Translations under genes and position numbers: made by a program
Notes under the pieces: model-generated
Told to the model about the DNA's origin: nothing
The model's database searches: none
The model's input: only the letters and a program-made list of their open reading frames with translations
Shown: piece by piece, positions 34,066 to 43,036 of the stretch
Position numbering within the stretch: the stretch's first letter is position 1
Layout: each line of letters begins with the position of its first letter
From: Pseudomonadota bacterium
GTDB taxonomy: Bacteria > Pseudomonadota > Gammaproteobacteria > Burkholderiales > Burkholderiaceae_C
DNA: 43,036 nt
Assembly (NCBI GenBank): GCA_021846025.1
Contig: JAJZDV010000008.1
Span: forward strand, 1-43,036
Reading direction: 5' to 3'

Positions 34066-37000
34066 GTCTGCTCCGGGTTGAGCGCGGCAGGCGCTGGGTG
34101 CGCGCGTTCGCGCATGAAGCTGCCCAGCGCGTTCGCCGTGTGGCCTTCTGCCGCGTTGGCGACGGCGTCGACATAGTCGCGCGGAGGTCCGGCATGCACC
34201 AATGCGCCACCACCCGCACCGCCTTCGGGGCCGAGGTCGATGATCCAGTCGCTCGATGCCATCACGTCCAGGTTGTGCTCGACCACCACCACGGTATGTC
34301 CGGCATCGGCCAGGCGCAGCAGCACGCGGATCAGCTTGTCGACATCGGCCATGTGCAGGCCCACCGTGGGTTCGTCCAGAACGTAGAGTGTCGGGCGCAA
34401 GGCCGCGGTGGCGAGTTCGGTCACGAGCTTCAGGCGCTGCGCCTCGCCACCCGAGAGCTGCGGACTCGGCTGGCCCAGGCGCAGGTAACCGAGGCCGACA
34501 TCCTGCAGCAACTGCAAGGCGCGGGTGATGCGTGGGTGCGCGGCGAAAAACTCCAGCGCCGCATCCACGCTCAGTTGCAGCACCTCACCGGCCGACTGGC
34601 CGCGCAGCTTCACGCTCAAGGTCTCGGCGTTGAAACGCAGGCCGTTGCAGTCCTCGCAGGGCTGAATGACGTCCGGCAGGAAGTTCATCTCCACGCGAAT
34701 GGCCCCCTGGCCCTCGCAGGTCGGGCAGCGGCCCGGGCCGGCGTTGAAGGAAAAGCGTCCGGCCTTGAAGCCGCGCATGCGCGCCTCCAGCGTGTCGGCG
34801 AACAGCTTGCGGATGTCGTCCCAGATGCCGACATAGGTGGCCGGGCAGGAGCGCGGGGTTTTGCCGATGGGCGTTTGATCCACTTCCAGCACGCGCTCGA
34901 TGGTGTTCATCCCGAGGAGTGCCTTGCACCCCACCGGAACCCCCTCGCCGGCCAGCAGCGACTGGGCGCTGGCGTACAACACGCCGCGCGCCAGGCTCGA
35001 TTTGCCCGAGCCTGAAACTCCGGTGACGACACTGAGCCGCGCCAGCGGAAAGCGGACGTCGATACCGCGCAGGTTGTGCAGTTGCGCACCGCGAATGTCC
35101 AGTGCCGGCGTGTCGGCGTGGGTCGCGGGACGCGGCACCAGCGGGTGGCGCAACGGTTCGCGCAGGTAGCGTGCGGTGAGCGAATCCGGATGGCGCATCA
35201 GCTCCGCCAGCGTACCCTGAGCCACCACCTGACCGCCCAGGTTGCCGGCGCCTGGGCCGATGTCGAGCAGGATGTCGGCGCGGCGGATGGTGTCTTCGTC
35301 GTGCTCCACCACCACCAGGGTATTGCCGCGTGCGCGCAGGTCGTCCAGCGCGTCGAGCAGGCGACGGTTGTCGCGCGGATGCAGGCCGATGGTGGGCTCG
35401 TCGAGCACGTAGGCCACGCCTCGCAGATTGCTGCCGAGCTGCGCCGCCAGGCGAATGCGCTGCGCTTCGCCACCGGAGAGCGTGGGGGCGGCGCGGTCGA
35501 GACCGAGATAGCCGAGTCCGACACGTTGCAGGAATTGCAGTCGGGTGCGGATTTCGCTCAGCATGTCACGGCCCACGGCCTGCTCGCGCGCGTCGAGGGT
35601 GAGCGTGTCGAACCAGGCATGCGCTGCGTCCACCGCCAGTGCCGAGATCTGGGCGATGGACTGGCCGCGAAAGCGCACCGCCAGCGACACCGGGTTCAGC
35701 CGTGCCCCCTGGCATTGCGGGCAGGGTTGCGCGTCGCCATCGTCACGCCAGACGCCCTCCTCGCCGGTCTGTTCGGCGTCGAAATGCGGCAGCCGCGCGC
35801 CCGTGCCGAAACAGCCCTGGCACCAGCCCGCGGAGGAGTTGTAGGAAAACTGGCGCGGGTCCAGTTCGGGGAAGCTGCGGGCGCATGAGGGGCAGGCGCG
35901 GCGGGTGCTGAACTGGCGCAGGTCCAGCCCGGCATGGGCGCCGATCACGTCTCCCGCAGCCATCGCGGAACGCAGCTTGTCGAGCGGCCACACCACCTGC
36001 ACCACGCCCTTGCCGAGCTGCACCGCCTCGCGCACCAGAGCGCGCAGGCCGGCCTCGTGTTCCGGCAGCAGGGTCAACTCGCCCAGCGGCAGCGCGATGT
36101 CGTGTTCGCGAAAGCGGTCGGGCCGCGGCCAGGGATCGGTCGGCAGGAAGGCGCCGTCCACCCACAAATGGCTGTGGCCGCGCCTGGCCGCCCATTGCGC
36201 AAGTTCGGTGTAGACGCCCTTGCGCTGCACCACCAGTGGCGTCATGACGCCCACGGTTTGGCCGCGCAGTTCGCGCAGCAGCTGCGCGACGATGGCCTCC
36301 TCGCTCTGGGGCGCGATCGGCACCCGGCAGTCGGGGCAGTATTGCGTGCCGAGTTTGGTGTAGATCAGGCGCAGGAATGGATGGGTTTCGGTCAACGTGC
36401 CCACCGTGCTCTTGCGCCCGCCACGGCTGGTGCGCTGGGCAATGGCGACGGTGGGCGGAATGCCGTAGATGGCATCCACATCCGGCCGCGGCGGCGGCTG
36501 CACGAACTGCCGTGCATAGGCGTTGATCGACTCCAGGTAGCGGCGCTGGCCCTCGCTGAACAACACGTCGAACGCCAGCGAACTCTTGCCCGAACCGGAG
36601 ACGCCGGTGATGACCGTCATGCTGCCGCGCGGCAGGTCAACGTCGATGTTTTGCAGGTTGTGCTCGCGCGCATGGCGAATGGCGATGAAGCCCTCGCGCC
36701 CGCGCCGCACCGCCTGCGCCAGGTAGGCGCCGGGCGCTTCGGCGGCTTGCAGATGTTGCGGGGAGTTGGCCGCACCGCCCTCCCGCCACCCCGCACCCGT
36801 GGGCAGAGCGTGCACGGTGCCGTGCGAAGCCGATGTCTGCTCCTCCCGACCTCCCGTGGCGGGTGCGGACGTTGCCCTTGCCTCCTGGGTTGACACACTG
36901 GCCACCGATGACGAGGCCTGGGGTGCCGGGCCGACCTGCCAGCGATAGTGCTCCAGAGCCTGCCCGGTGTGCGACGCGGCGCAGGCTTGCACCGCTTCCG

Positions 37001-40000
37001 GCGGGCCGGCGGCGACGATCCGCCCTCCTGCGTCGCCTCCTTCGGGGCCGAGGTCGATCACCCAGTCGCTCGCGGCGATCACGTCCAGGTTGTGCTCGAT
37101 CAGCACCACGGTGTGGCCAGTGTCCACCAGTTCATGCAGGGCACGCAACAGCTTGGCGATGTCGTCGAAATGCAGCCCGGTGGTGGGCTCGTCGAGCAGG
37201 AACAGGCTGCCCTTGCGCACGCCTCGCCCGGCCGTTTTGCGTGCCTCGGCGAGGAATGCGGCGAGCTTGAGGCGCTGCGCCTCGCCGCCCGAGAGCGTGG
37301 GTGTGGGTTGCCCCAGACGCAGGTAATCCAGGCCCACCGACTGCAGCGCCTTCAGACCTGGCATCAGGTCGCGCTCCTTGGCGAAGGCGGCCAGGGCCTC
37401 GGCCACGGTGAGTTCGAGCACGTCGGCCACGCTCAGGCTGCGGCCATCCGGCAGGGCAAGTTTGACCTCCAGCACTTCGGCGCGAAAGCGACTGCCGTCG
37501 CAGTCGGCGCAGCGCAAGTAAACATCGGAGAGAAACTGCATTTCCACATGCTCGAAGCCCGATCCGCCGCACGCGGGGCAGCGGCCGTCGCCGCTGTTGA
37601 AGCTGAAGGTGCCGGCGCTGTAGCCACGCCTCTGCGCCTCGGGCAGCGCGGCAAAGCGCTTGCGCAAGGCGTCGAAGGCGCCGACGAAACTCACCGGGTT
37701 GGAGCGGGCCGTCTTGCCCATGGAGGACTGGTCGACCAGCACCACGTCGGCCACCTGCTCGGCACCGAGGAGGCGGTCGTGTGCGCCGGGTTCGGGAGCG
37801 GTCTTGCCCAATGCGCGGGCCAGGGCGGGAAAAAGCACGTCACCCATCAGCGTGGACTTGCCACAACCCGACACCCCGGTGACGCTGACCAGCGCCCGCA
37901 GCGGGAATTCCGCGGTGATGCTGCGCAGGTTGTGCTCCCGTGCGCCTTCCAGGATGAGGCGCGGTGCGATGAGCCGGCCAGCGGGGTCCACCGCGATGCG
38001 GCGCGGCGCACGGTCGGGCTGGACCCGCCGTTCGCCACGCAGATAGGCGCCCGTCAGCGTGGCGGCGAGGCGCAAGCCGGCGAGATCGCCCTGGAACACG
38101 ACTTGGCCGCCGTGCTCGCCCGCGCCGGGACCGAGTTCCAGCAGGTGATCGGCGGCAAGCATCACCTGCGGATCATGTTCGACCACCAGCAGGGAATTGC
38201 CGGCCAGCTTCAGGTCCTGCATCACGGCGTTGAGCCGATGCAGATCGCGCGGGTGCAGGCCGATGGAGGGCTCGTCGAGCACGAACAGGGTTTGCGTCAG
38301 CGAGGTGCCCAGGGCGGTGGTGAGGTTGATGCGCTGCACCTCGCCGCCCGAGAGCGTGCGCGACTGCCGGTCGAGCGTGAGATAGCCCAGCCCGACGTCC
38401 AGCAGGTAACGCAGCCGGGCGCGAATTTCATCCAGCAGCAGTCGCGTCGCGGCGTCGGCTCCGGGGTCGTGCTCCATCGCGGCGAAAAAGGCATGGGCGC
38501 GCGCCACCGGCAACTGCATCACGTCGTGCAGGCACAGGCCGGGGAGTTGCATCGCGACAGCGTCGGTCCAGTGCACACCCTGTGGCCGAAAACGGGGCCG
38601 GTCAGCCAGGGCGGCATCGGCCTCCTCCCTGCCGCCCACACGCCAGAGCAGGCCGTCGAGCTTGAGGCGCGCGCCGCCGCAGGCGGGGCATGGGCTGCTG
38701 CTGCGGTATTTGGACAGCAGCACGCGCACATGCATCTTGTAGGTGCGGGTTTCCAGCCATTCGAAAAACCGCCGCACGCCGAAATACTGTTTGGTCCAAC
38801 TGCCTCTCCAGTCGGGATCGCCTTCCAGCACCCAGTGGCGCTCGCCGGCAGTGAGTTCGGCCCAGGGAACGTCCAGCCGCACGCCAGCGCCTGGGGCATG
38901 GCGCTCCAGGTCTTTTTGCGCGTCCTTGAAGCTGGTGGTCTGCCAGGGCTTGATGGCCCCCTGTTTCAGGCTCTTGCGACCGTCCGGAATCACCAGACCC
39001 CAGTCCAGCCCGAGCGTGCGGCCGAAGCCGCGACAGGTTTCGCAGGCGCCCACGGGCGAGTTGAAGCTGAACAGACCAGGGCTGGCCTCGCGGTAGGCGA
39101 TGTCGCAATGCGCGCAATGCAGGTCGGAGGAGTACCGCCAAAGCTGCCGAGTGCCCCCGGAAGTCCCCGAGCGGACTTCGCCCCCCGAGGGGGTCAAGGC
39201 AGCTTGGGATCGGCCCGGCGCTTCCTGCCGTGTGCCCCCGGAAGTCCCCGAGCGGACTTCACCCCCCGGGGGGGTCAAGGCAGCTTGGGATCGGCCCGGC
39301 GCTTCCTGGAGGGCGTCGGCGACAGCCGGATCAACCTCGGCCGCCGGCCACACCGTCATGCGCCCTTGTCCCAGGCGCAGTGCGGCCTCCACGCCTTCCA
39401 TCAGCCGTGCCGTTTCGACGCTGGTCGCGCGGAAGCGGTCCTGCACCACCTGCAGCACGTCCCCCCCGTGCTGATGCACACGGGTGTAGCCCTGCGCCGC
39501 CAGCCCCTGCAGCACGGTGTCCTCTGGCAAGCCAGCGGGTATGGGGACGGGGAAGGTGAGCACCAGCCGGGGATCACCGGTTTGCGAGGCGCGTTGCAAC
39601 ACATCGGCAGCGATGCTGGCCGGGGTTTCGCGGCGCACCGCGGTCCCGCACTGGCGGCAATGCAGCCGGCTGGAGCGGGCGAACAGGAGCTTGAGGTGGT
39701 CGGCCAGTTCGGTCATGGTCCCCACGGTGGAGCGCGAGGTGCGCACCGGGTTGGTCTGGTCGATGGCGATCGCCGGCAAGATGCCGTCGATGCGATCGAC
39801 CTGCGGCCGATCCATGCGGTCGAGGAACTGGCGGGCGTAAGGGGAGAAGGTTTCGACATAGCGCCGCTGGCCCTCGGCATACACCGTGTCGAACACCAGT
39901 GAACTCTTGCCCGAGCCCGAGACACCGGTGACGACGACGATCTGCCCCAGGGGGATGCGCAGATCGAGGTTTTTCAGGTTGTTCTGCCGCGCCCCCTCGA

Positions 40001-40055
40001 TGTGCAGGGCCGCAGGGGCTGGGGTCGGGTGGATGGGGTCGCGTGCGGTCATCAC
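34047..40055 (-). CDS. uvrA: Tandem-duplicated excinuclease ABC subunit A (UvrA-UvrA fusion, 2002 aa)
   Basis: Four Walker A motifs ([52 protein letters not shown]), four signatures ([44 protein letters not shown]) and two complete sets of UvrA CxxC zinc motifs. Confidence 0.96.
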   Translation of the reverse strand: MMTARDPIHPTPAPAALHIEGARQNNLKNLDLRIPLGQIVVVTGVSGSGKSSLVFDTVYAEGQRRYVETFSPYARQFLDRMDRPQVDRIDGILPAIAIDQTNPVRTSRSTVGTMTELADHLKLLFARSSRLHCRQCGTAVRRETPASIAADVLQRASQTGDPRLVLTFPVPIPAGLPEDTVLQGLAAQGYTRVHQHGGDVLQVVQDRFRATSVETARLMEGVEAALRLGQGRMTVWPAAEVDPAVADALQEAPGRSQAALTPPGGEVRSGTSGGTRQEAPGRSQAALTPSGGEVRSGTSGGTRQLWRYSSDLHCAHCDIAYREASPGLFSFNSPVGACETCRGFGRTLGLDWGLVIPDGRKSLKQGAIKPWQTTSFKDAQKDLERHAPGAGVRLDVPWAELTAGERHWVLEGDPDWRGSWTKQYFGVRRFFEWLETRTYKMHVRVLLSKYRSSSPCPACGGARLKLDGLLWRVGGREEADAALADRPRFRPQGVHWTDAVAMQLPGLCLHDVMQLPVARAHAFFAAMEHDPGADAATRLLLDEIRARLRYLLDVGLGYLTLDRQSRTLSGGEVQRINLTTALGTSLTQTLFVLDEPSIGLHPRDLHRLNAVMQDLKLAGNSLLVVEHDPQVMLAADHLLELGPGAGEHGGQVVFQGDLAGLRLAATLTGAYLRGERRVQPDRAPRRIAVDPAGRLIAPRLILEGAREHNLRSITAEFPLRALVSVTGVSGCGKSTLMGDVLFPALARALGKTAPEPGAHDRLLGAEQVADVVLVDQSSMGKTARSNPVSFVGAFDALRKRFAALPEAQRRGYSAGTFSFNSGDGRCPACGGSGFEHVEMQFLSDVYLRCADCDGSRFRAEVLEVKLALPDGRSLSVADVLELTVAEALAAFAKERDLMPGLKALQSVGLDYLRLGQPTPTLSGGEAQRLKLAAFLAEARKTAGRGVRKGSLFLLDEPTTGLHFDDIAKLLRALHELVDTGHTVVLIEHNLDVIAASDWVIDLGPEGGDAGGRIVAAGPPEAVQACAASHTGQALEHYRWQVGPAPQASSSVASVSTQEARATSAPATGGREEQTSASHGTVHALPTGAGWREGGAANSPQHLQAAEAPGAYLAQAVRRGREGFIAIRHAREHNLQNIDVDLPRGSMTVITGVSGSGKSSLAFDVLFSEGQRRYLESINAYARQFVQPPPRPDVDAIYGIPPTVAIAQRTSRGGRKSTVGTLTETHPFLRLIYTKLGTQYCPDCRVPIAPQSEEAIVAQLLRELRGQTVGVMTPLVVQRKGVYTELAQWAARRGHSHLWVDGAFLPTDPWPRPDRFREHDIALPLGELTLLPEHEAGLRALVREAVQLGKGVVQVVWPLDKLRSAMAAGDVIGAHAGLDLRQFSTRRACPSCARSFPELDPRQFSYNSSAGWCQGCFGTGARLPHFDAEQTGEEGVWRDDGDAQPCPQCQGARLNPVSLAVRFRGQSIAQISALAVDAAHAWFDTLTLDAREQAVGRDMLSEIRTRLQFLQRVGLGYLGLDRAAPTLSGGEAQRIRLAAQLGSNLRGVAYVLDEPTIGLHPRDNRRLLDALDDLRARGNTLVVVEHDEDTIRRADILLDIGPGAGNLGGQVVAQGTLAELMRHPDSLTARYLREPLRHPLVPRPATHADTPALDIRGAQLHNLRGIDVRFPLARLSVVTGVSGSGKSSLARGVLYASAQSLLAGEGVPVGCKALLGMNTIERVLEVDQTPIGKTPRSCPATYVGIWDDIRKLFADTLEARMRGFKAGRFSFNAGPGRCPTCEGQGAIRVEMNFLPDVIQPCEDCNGLRFNAETLSVKLRGQSAGEVLQLSVDAALEFFAAHPRITRALQLLQDVGLGYLRLGQPSPQLSGGEAQRLKLVTELATAALRPTLYVLDEPTVGLHMADVDKLIRVLLRLADAGHTVVVVEHNLDVMASSDWIIDLGPEGGAGGGALVHAGPPRDYVDAVANAAEGHTANALGSFMRERAHPAPAALNPEQTQSAGA
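36700..36936 (-). other. Low-complexity interdomain linker joining the two UvrA units
   Basis: [73 protein letters not shown] lies between the end of unit 1 ([14 protein letters not shown]) and the start of unit 2 ([21 protein letters not shown]). Confidence 0.75.
39151..39308 (-). repeat. Two tandem in-frame copies of an 81-bp palindrome-containing repeat inside uvrA
   Basis: gtgcccccgGAAGTCCccgagcGGACTTC[g/a]ccccccg[a/g]gggggtcaaggcagcttgggatcggcccggcgcttcctg at 39151 and 39232; period 81 nt = 27 aa; two substitutions between copies. Encodes [12 protein letters not shown](P/S)[14 protein letters not shown] twice. Confidence 0.95.
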
Positions 40056-40282
40056 GCCACTATACGCAGCGCTTGCCGGCGTGTGCAGCCCGGGGGAAAT
40101 GGCGCTTGCGGTGAGGATTCTCCACAGTCAGAATCGTGCTTTGCGTGCTAGGCTAAGACCACATCCTTGCAGTGCAACAAGGTGTCGGGCTGGCAGGCTG
40201 CAACGCCGACTTGCACAATCTGCCGCAGGCACCCGCGGCCCGCTGCATCCCGCTCCAACACCCATCGAAACGAGAGGCCGAC

Positions 40283-40978
40283 ATGAGCAGACTGCATTTC
40301 ATCGGCGGCGAAAAAGGTGGCGTCGGCAAATCGCTGGTGTCGCGCCTGCTCGCCCAGTACATGATTGACCGCCACTTGCCCTTCATCGGTTTCGACACCG
40401 ACAAGTCGCACGGCGCGTTATTGCGCTTTTATGCCGACTACGCCTCGCCGGTCATCATCGACCGCTACGAGAGCCTGGACCGCATTGTCGATGCCGCGAT
40501 GGAGCAACCGGACCGGCGCATCCTGGTCGATCTTGCCGCCCAGACCCACCAGTTCCTGGTCCGCTGGATCGAGGACTCCGGGCTGCTGGATCTGCGTGAC
40601 GATCTGGGCATGTCTCTCGTCTATTGGCATGTGATGGACTCCGGTCGTGATTCGGTGGACCTGCTGCGGGCACTGCTCGGCCAGTTCGGCGGGCGCGTGC
40701 AGTTGGTGCTGGTGCTCAACGAAGTGCGCGGCGACCGCTTCGATATCCTCGAAGCCTCGGGCCTGCGAGCCCGTGCCGAGGACCTGGGCGCGCGCGTCAT
40801 CGGCCTGCGCCATCTGCAGGACTCGACGATTCAGAAAATCGACGCCCACAACACCAGCTTCTGGGCATCGGTGAACCTGCCGGACCCCTCCGGCAACGGT
40901 CTCGGGCTGATGGAGCGCCAGCGGGTCAAAATCTGGATGAGCCGCACCTACAAGGCGTTTGATCAGGTGCAGGTTTGA
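40283..40978 (+). CDS. MinD/ParA-superfamily P-loop ATPase, TraL/MobD-like, stand-alone
   Basis: Deviant Walker A MSRLHFIGGEKGGVGKSLVSRLLAQYMI, FIGFDTDKSHGALLRFYADY, ILVDLAAQTHQFLVRW, C-terminal LMERQRVKIWMSRTYKAF. ATG at 40283. Confidence 0.85.
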   Translation: MSRLHFIGGEKGGVGKSLVSRLLAQYMIDRHLPFIGFDTDKSHGALLRFYADYASPVIIDRYESLDRIVDAAMEQPDRRILVDLAAQTHQFLVRWIEDSGLLDLRDDLGMSLVYWHVMDSGRDSVDLLRALLGQFGGRVQLVLVLNEVRGDRFDILEASGLRARAEDLGARVIGLRHLQDSTIQKIDAHNTSFWASVNLPDPSGNGLGLMERQRVKIWMSRTYKAFDQVQV

Positions 40979-41101
40979 GCACCTGCGACACCCGTGGGCG
41001 TGAGCTCGCGCCTTGCGCCAGGCAGCATCCCGCCAGCCAGTTGCGCGATGTCTCTCGGATTGGTGGCTGCCCACGCCACGGACCAGGCCCTACGATGATG
41101 C

Positions 41102-42946
41102 ATGGCTGACGCTCCCACCAGCATGACGAGCCTGCCGGCACAAGCCGGCCCGCGCAGCATGGGCCCGCTGCGGCAGTTACTGCCCTTCCTGCAGCCTTAT
41201 CGCGGCCGTATTGCACTGGCTCTGGTGTTTTTGCTGCTGGCCGCCGGCAGTACCCTGAGTTTTCCACTGGCTTTGCGCTGGCTGATCGACGGCGGCCTGC
41301 TGCATCCCTCGACCAACGCCAGCCGCGGCGGCCTCAGCGTGCATTTCGTCGCGCTGTTCGGCTTGGCGGTGCTGCTGGGCATGTTCTCGGCAGCGCGCTA
41401 CTACATGGTGAGCTGGCTGGGCGAGCGTGTCACGGCCGATTTGCGCAGCCGGGTCTACGGCCATGTGCTGACGCAGTCGCCACAGTTTTTCGAGCACACG
41501 CAAACCGGCGAGGTGCTGTCGCGCCTGACCACGGACACCACCCTGGTGCAGACCGTGGTCGGCTCCAGCCTGTCGATGGGCCTGCGCAACAGCGTGGTGT
41601 TCCTCGGTGGCATGACCATGCTGGTTGCCACCAGCCCACGCCTGATGCTCAGCGTGGTCGCCGTCATCCTGCTGGTGGTGTTCCCGGCGGTCACCATCGG
41701 CCGCCGCGTGCGCCGCCTGTCGCGTGCCAGCCAGGACCGCATCGCCGATTCCAGTGCCATCGCCGCCGAGGTGCTCAACGCGATTCCCACGATCCAGAGC
41801 TACGGGCGCGAACCGGACGAATCACGCCGCTTCAGTCAGGCCGCGGAAGCTGCGTTCGCCACCGCCGTGCGACGCAGCCGCATGCGTGCGCTGCTCACCG
41901 CCTTTGTCATCGTTGCGCTGTTCGGTGCACTCATCTATGGCCTGTACCTGGGCACCGTGGCCGTGGTCGAAGGCCGCATGAGCGCAGGCACCCTGGGGCA
42001 GACGGTGCTCTACATCGGTCTGGTGGCCGGTTCCGCCGCCTCGCTATCGGAGGTGTTCGGTGACTTGCTGCGTGCCGCCGGCGCCACAGAGCGGCTGATG
42101 GAACTGCTGGCCGAGCGTTCCCCGGTGGCCAATCCGCCCCAGCCGCAGGCGCTGCCCGCGCCGCAAGGCGGCTCCACCGTGCAGTTCGCCCATGTGCGCT
42201 TCACCTATCCATCGCGCCCGGAACAGCCGGCGCTGGACGATTTTTCGCTGCTGGTGGAGCCGGGTGAAACCGTGGCTCTGGTCGGCCCCAGTGGCGCCGG
42301 CAAGACCACGGTGCTGCAACTGCTGCTGCGCTTTTATGACGTGCAACACGGCGCGGTGAGCGTGGACGGCGTGCGTGTCGATCACGCCGACCTTGCCGCG
42401 TTGCGCGAGCGCATCGGTCTGGTGCCACAGGATGCGGTGATTTTCTCCGCCAGCGCGCTCGACAACATTCGTTATGGCAGACCCGAGGCCAGCGAGCACG
42501 AGGTGATCCAAGCCGCGCGCGCTGCACAAGCCGATGGCTTCATCCGCGAGTTGCCGCAGGGCTACAACACCTACCTGGGCGAGCGCGGCGTGCGGCTGTC
42601 CGGTGGCCAGCGCCAGCGCCTGAGCATTGCCCGCGCCATCCTGAAAAACGCCCCGCTGCTGCTGCTGGACGAAGCCACCAGCGCGTTGGACGCCCAAAGC
42701 GAACGCGCCGTGCAGGCCGCGCTGGAGCACGCCATGCTGGGGCGCACCACGATCGTCATTGCCCATCGACTGGCCACGGTGCAGCGTGCCGACCGCATCG
42801 TGGTGCTGGAACGCGGCCGCATCGTCGACATCGGCAACCATGCCGAATTGATGGCGCGTGGCGGCCTCTACGCTCACCTGGCGTCGCTGCAATTCATGCA
42901 CGGGCCGGGGAACTTGTCGACCCATGAGCAACACAGTTACATTTGA
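41102..42946 (+). CDS. ABC transporter, fused permease/ATPase (MsbA/ABCB exporter type)
   Basis: N-terminal 6-TM exporter domain, then Walker A GPSGAGKTTVLQLLLRFYDVQHGAVSVDGVRVD, signature LSGGQRQRLSIARAILKNAPLLLLDEATSALD, H-loop IVIAHRLATV. Confidence 0.95.
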   Translation: MADAPTSMTSLPAQAGPRSMGPLRQLLPFLQPYRGRIALALVFLLLAAGSTLSFPLALRWLIDGGLLHPSTNASRGGLSVHFVALFGLAVLLGMFSAARYYMVSWLGERVTADLRSRVYGHVLTQSPQFFEHTQTGEVLSRLTTDTTLVQTVVGSSLSMGLRNSVVFLGGMTMLVATSPRLMLSVVAVILLVVFPAVTIGRRVRRLSRASQDRIADSSAIAAEVLNAIPTIQSYGREPDESRRFSQAAEAAFATAVRRSRMRALLTAFVIVALFGALIYGLYLGTVAVVEGRMSAGTLGQTVLYIGLVAGSAASLSEVFGDLLRAAGATERLMELLAERSPVANPPQPQALPAPQGGSTVQFAHVRFTYPSRPEQPALDDFSLLVEPGETVALVGPSGAGKTTVLQLLLRFYDVQHGAVSVDGVRVDHADLAALRERIGLVPQDAVIFSASALDNIRYGRPEASEHEVIQAARAAQADGFIRELPQGYNTYLGERGVRLSGGQRQRLSIARAILKNAPLLLLDEATSALDAQSERAVQAALEHAMLGRTTIVIAHRLATVQRADRIVVLERGRIVDIGNHAELMARGGLYAHLASLQFMHGPGNLSTHEQHSYI

Positions 42947-43036
42947 CGCCACAACAAAGTCGTCCTTGTTTCCTGGCATCACTCCGTCCCGACGCGCACC
43001 GCATTCCAACCCACTGACCATCCCGCCATGCAACAA

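Noticed and set aside
36948-39902. 984-aa + strand ORF antisense to uvrA
   Set aside because: Complete shadow of a strongly supported UvrA frame; His/Gln/Gly-rich composition typical of antisense translation in GC-rich DNA, no recognisable domain.
42926-43036. Possible start of another gene at the window end (ATGAGCAACACAG or ATGCAACAA)
   Set aside because: Too short, no ribosome-binding signal or recognisable protein; cannot be supported from this window.

Overview
The window is a GC-rich, densely packed bacterial chromosome segment. Gene order and protein families point to a betaproteobacterium, probably Burkholderiales and possibly Thiomonas-like; that placement is inference. Most of it is core or housekeeping genes: rho (3' part), rpmE2, a GT39-like membrane protein plus MATE exporter, an ABC-F ATPase, prmB-dapE-pilU-dapD-dapC, a sigma/anti-sigma-like/DUF3106 operon, a basic amino acid decarboxylase, nfeD-stomatin-DUF455, an EamA permease, marC-xerD-ogt, an AEC transporter, queG, tsaE-amiC, a TAXI-TRAP transporter, dedA, mutL-miaA, a PAS-GGDEF protein, a 2002-aa double UvrA, a MinD/TraL-like orphan ATPase and an MsbA-type ABC exporter. 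I found no rRNA, tRNA, CRISPR array, prophage, transposase or obvious defence island. The strongest items for follow-up are: (i) a tandem-duplicated UvrA carrying two nearly identical in-frame 81-bp palindrome-containing repeats beside a zinc finger, with a palindrome-bearing linker at the fusion junction; (ii) a stand-alone MinD/TraL-like ATPase with no partitioning or conjugation partner; (iii) a TAXI-TRAP/DedA block interrupting the tsaE-amiC-mutL-miaA order; (iv) a compact sigma/anti-sigma-like/DUF3106 operon. I did not see clear evidence of a wholly new multi-gene system.
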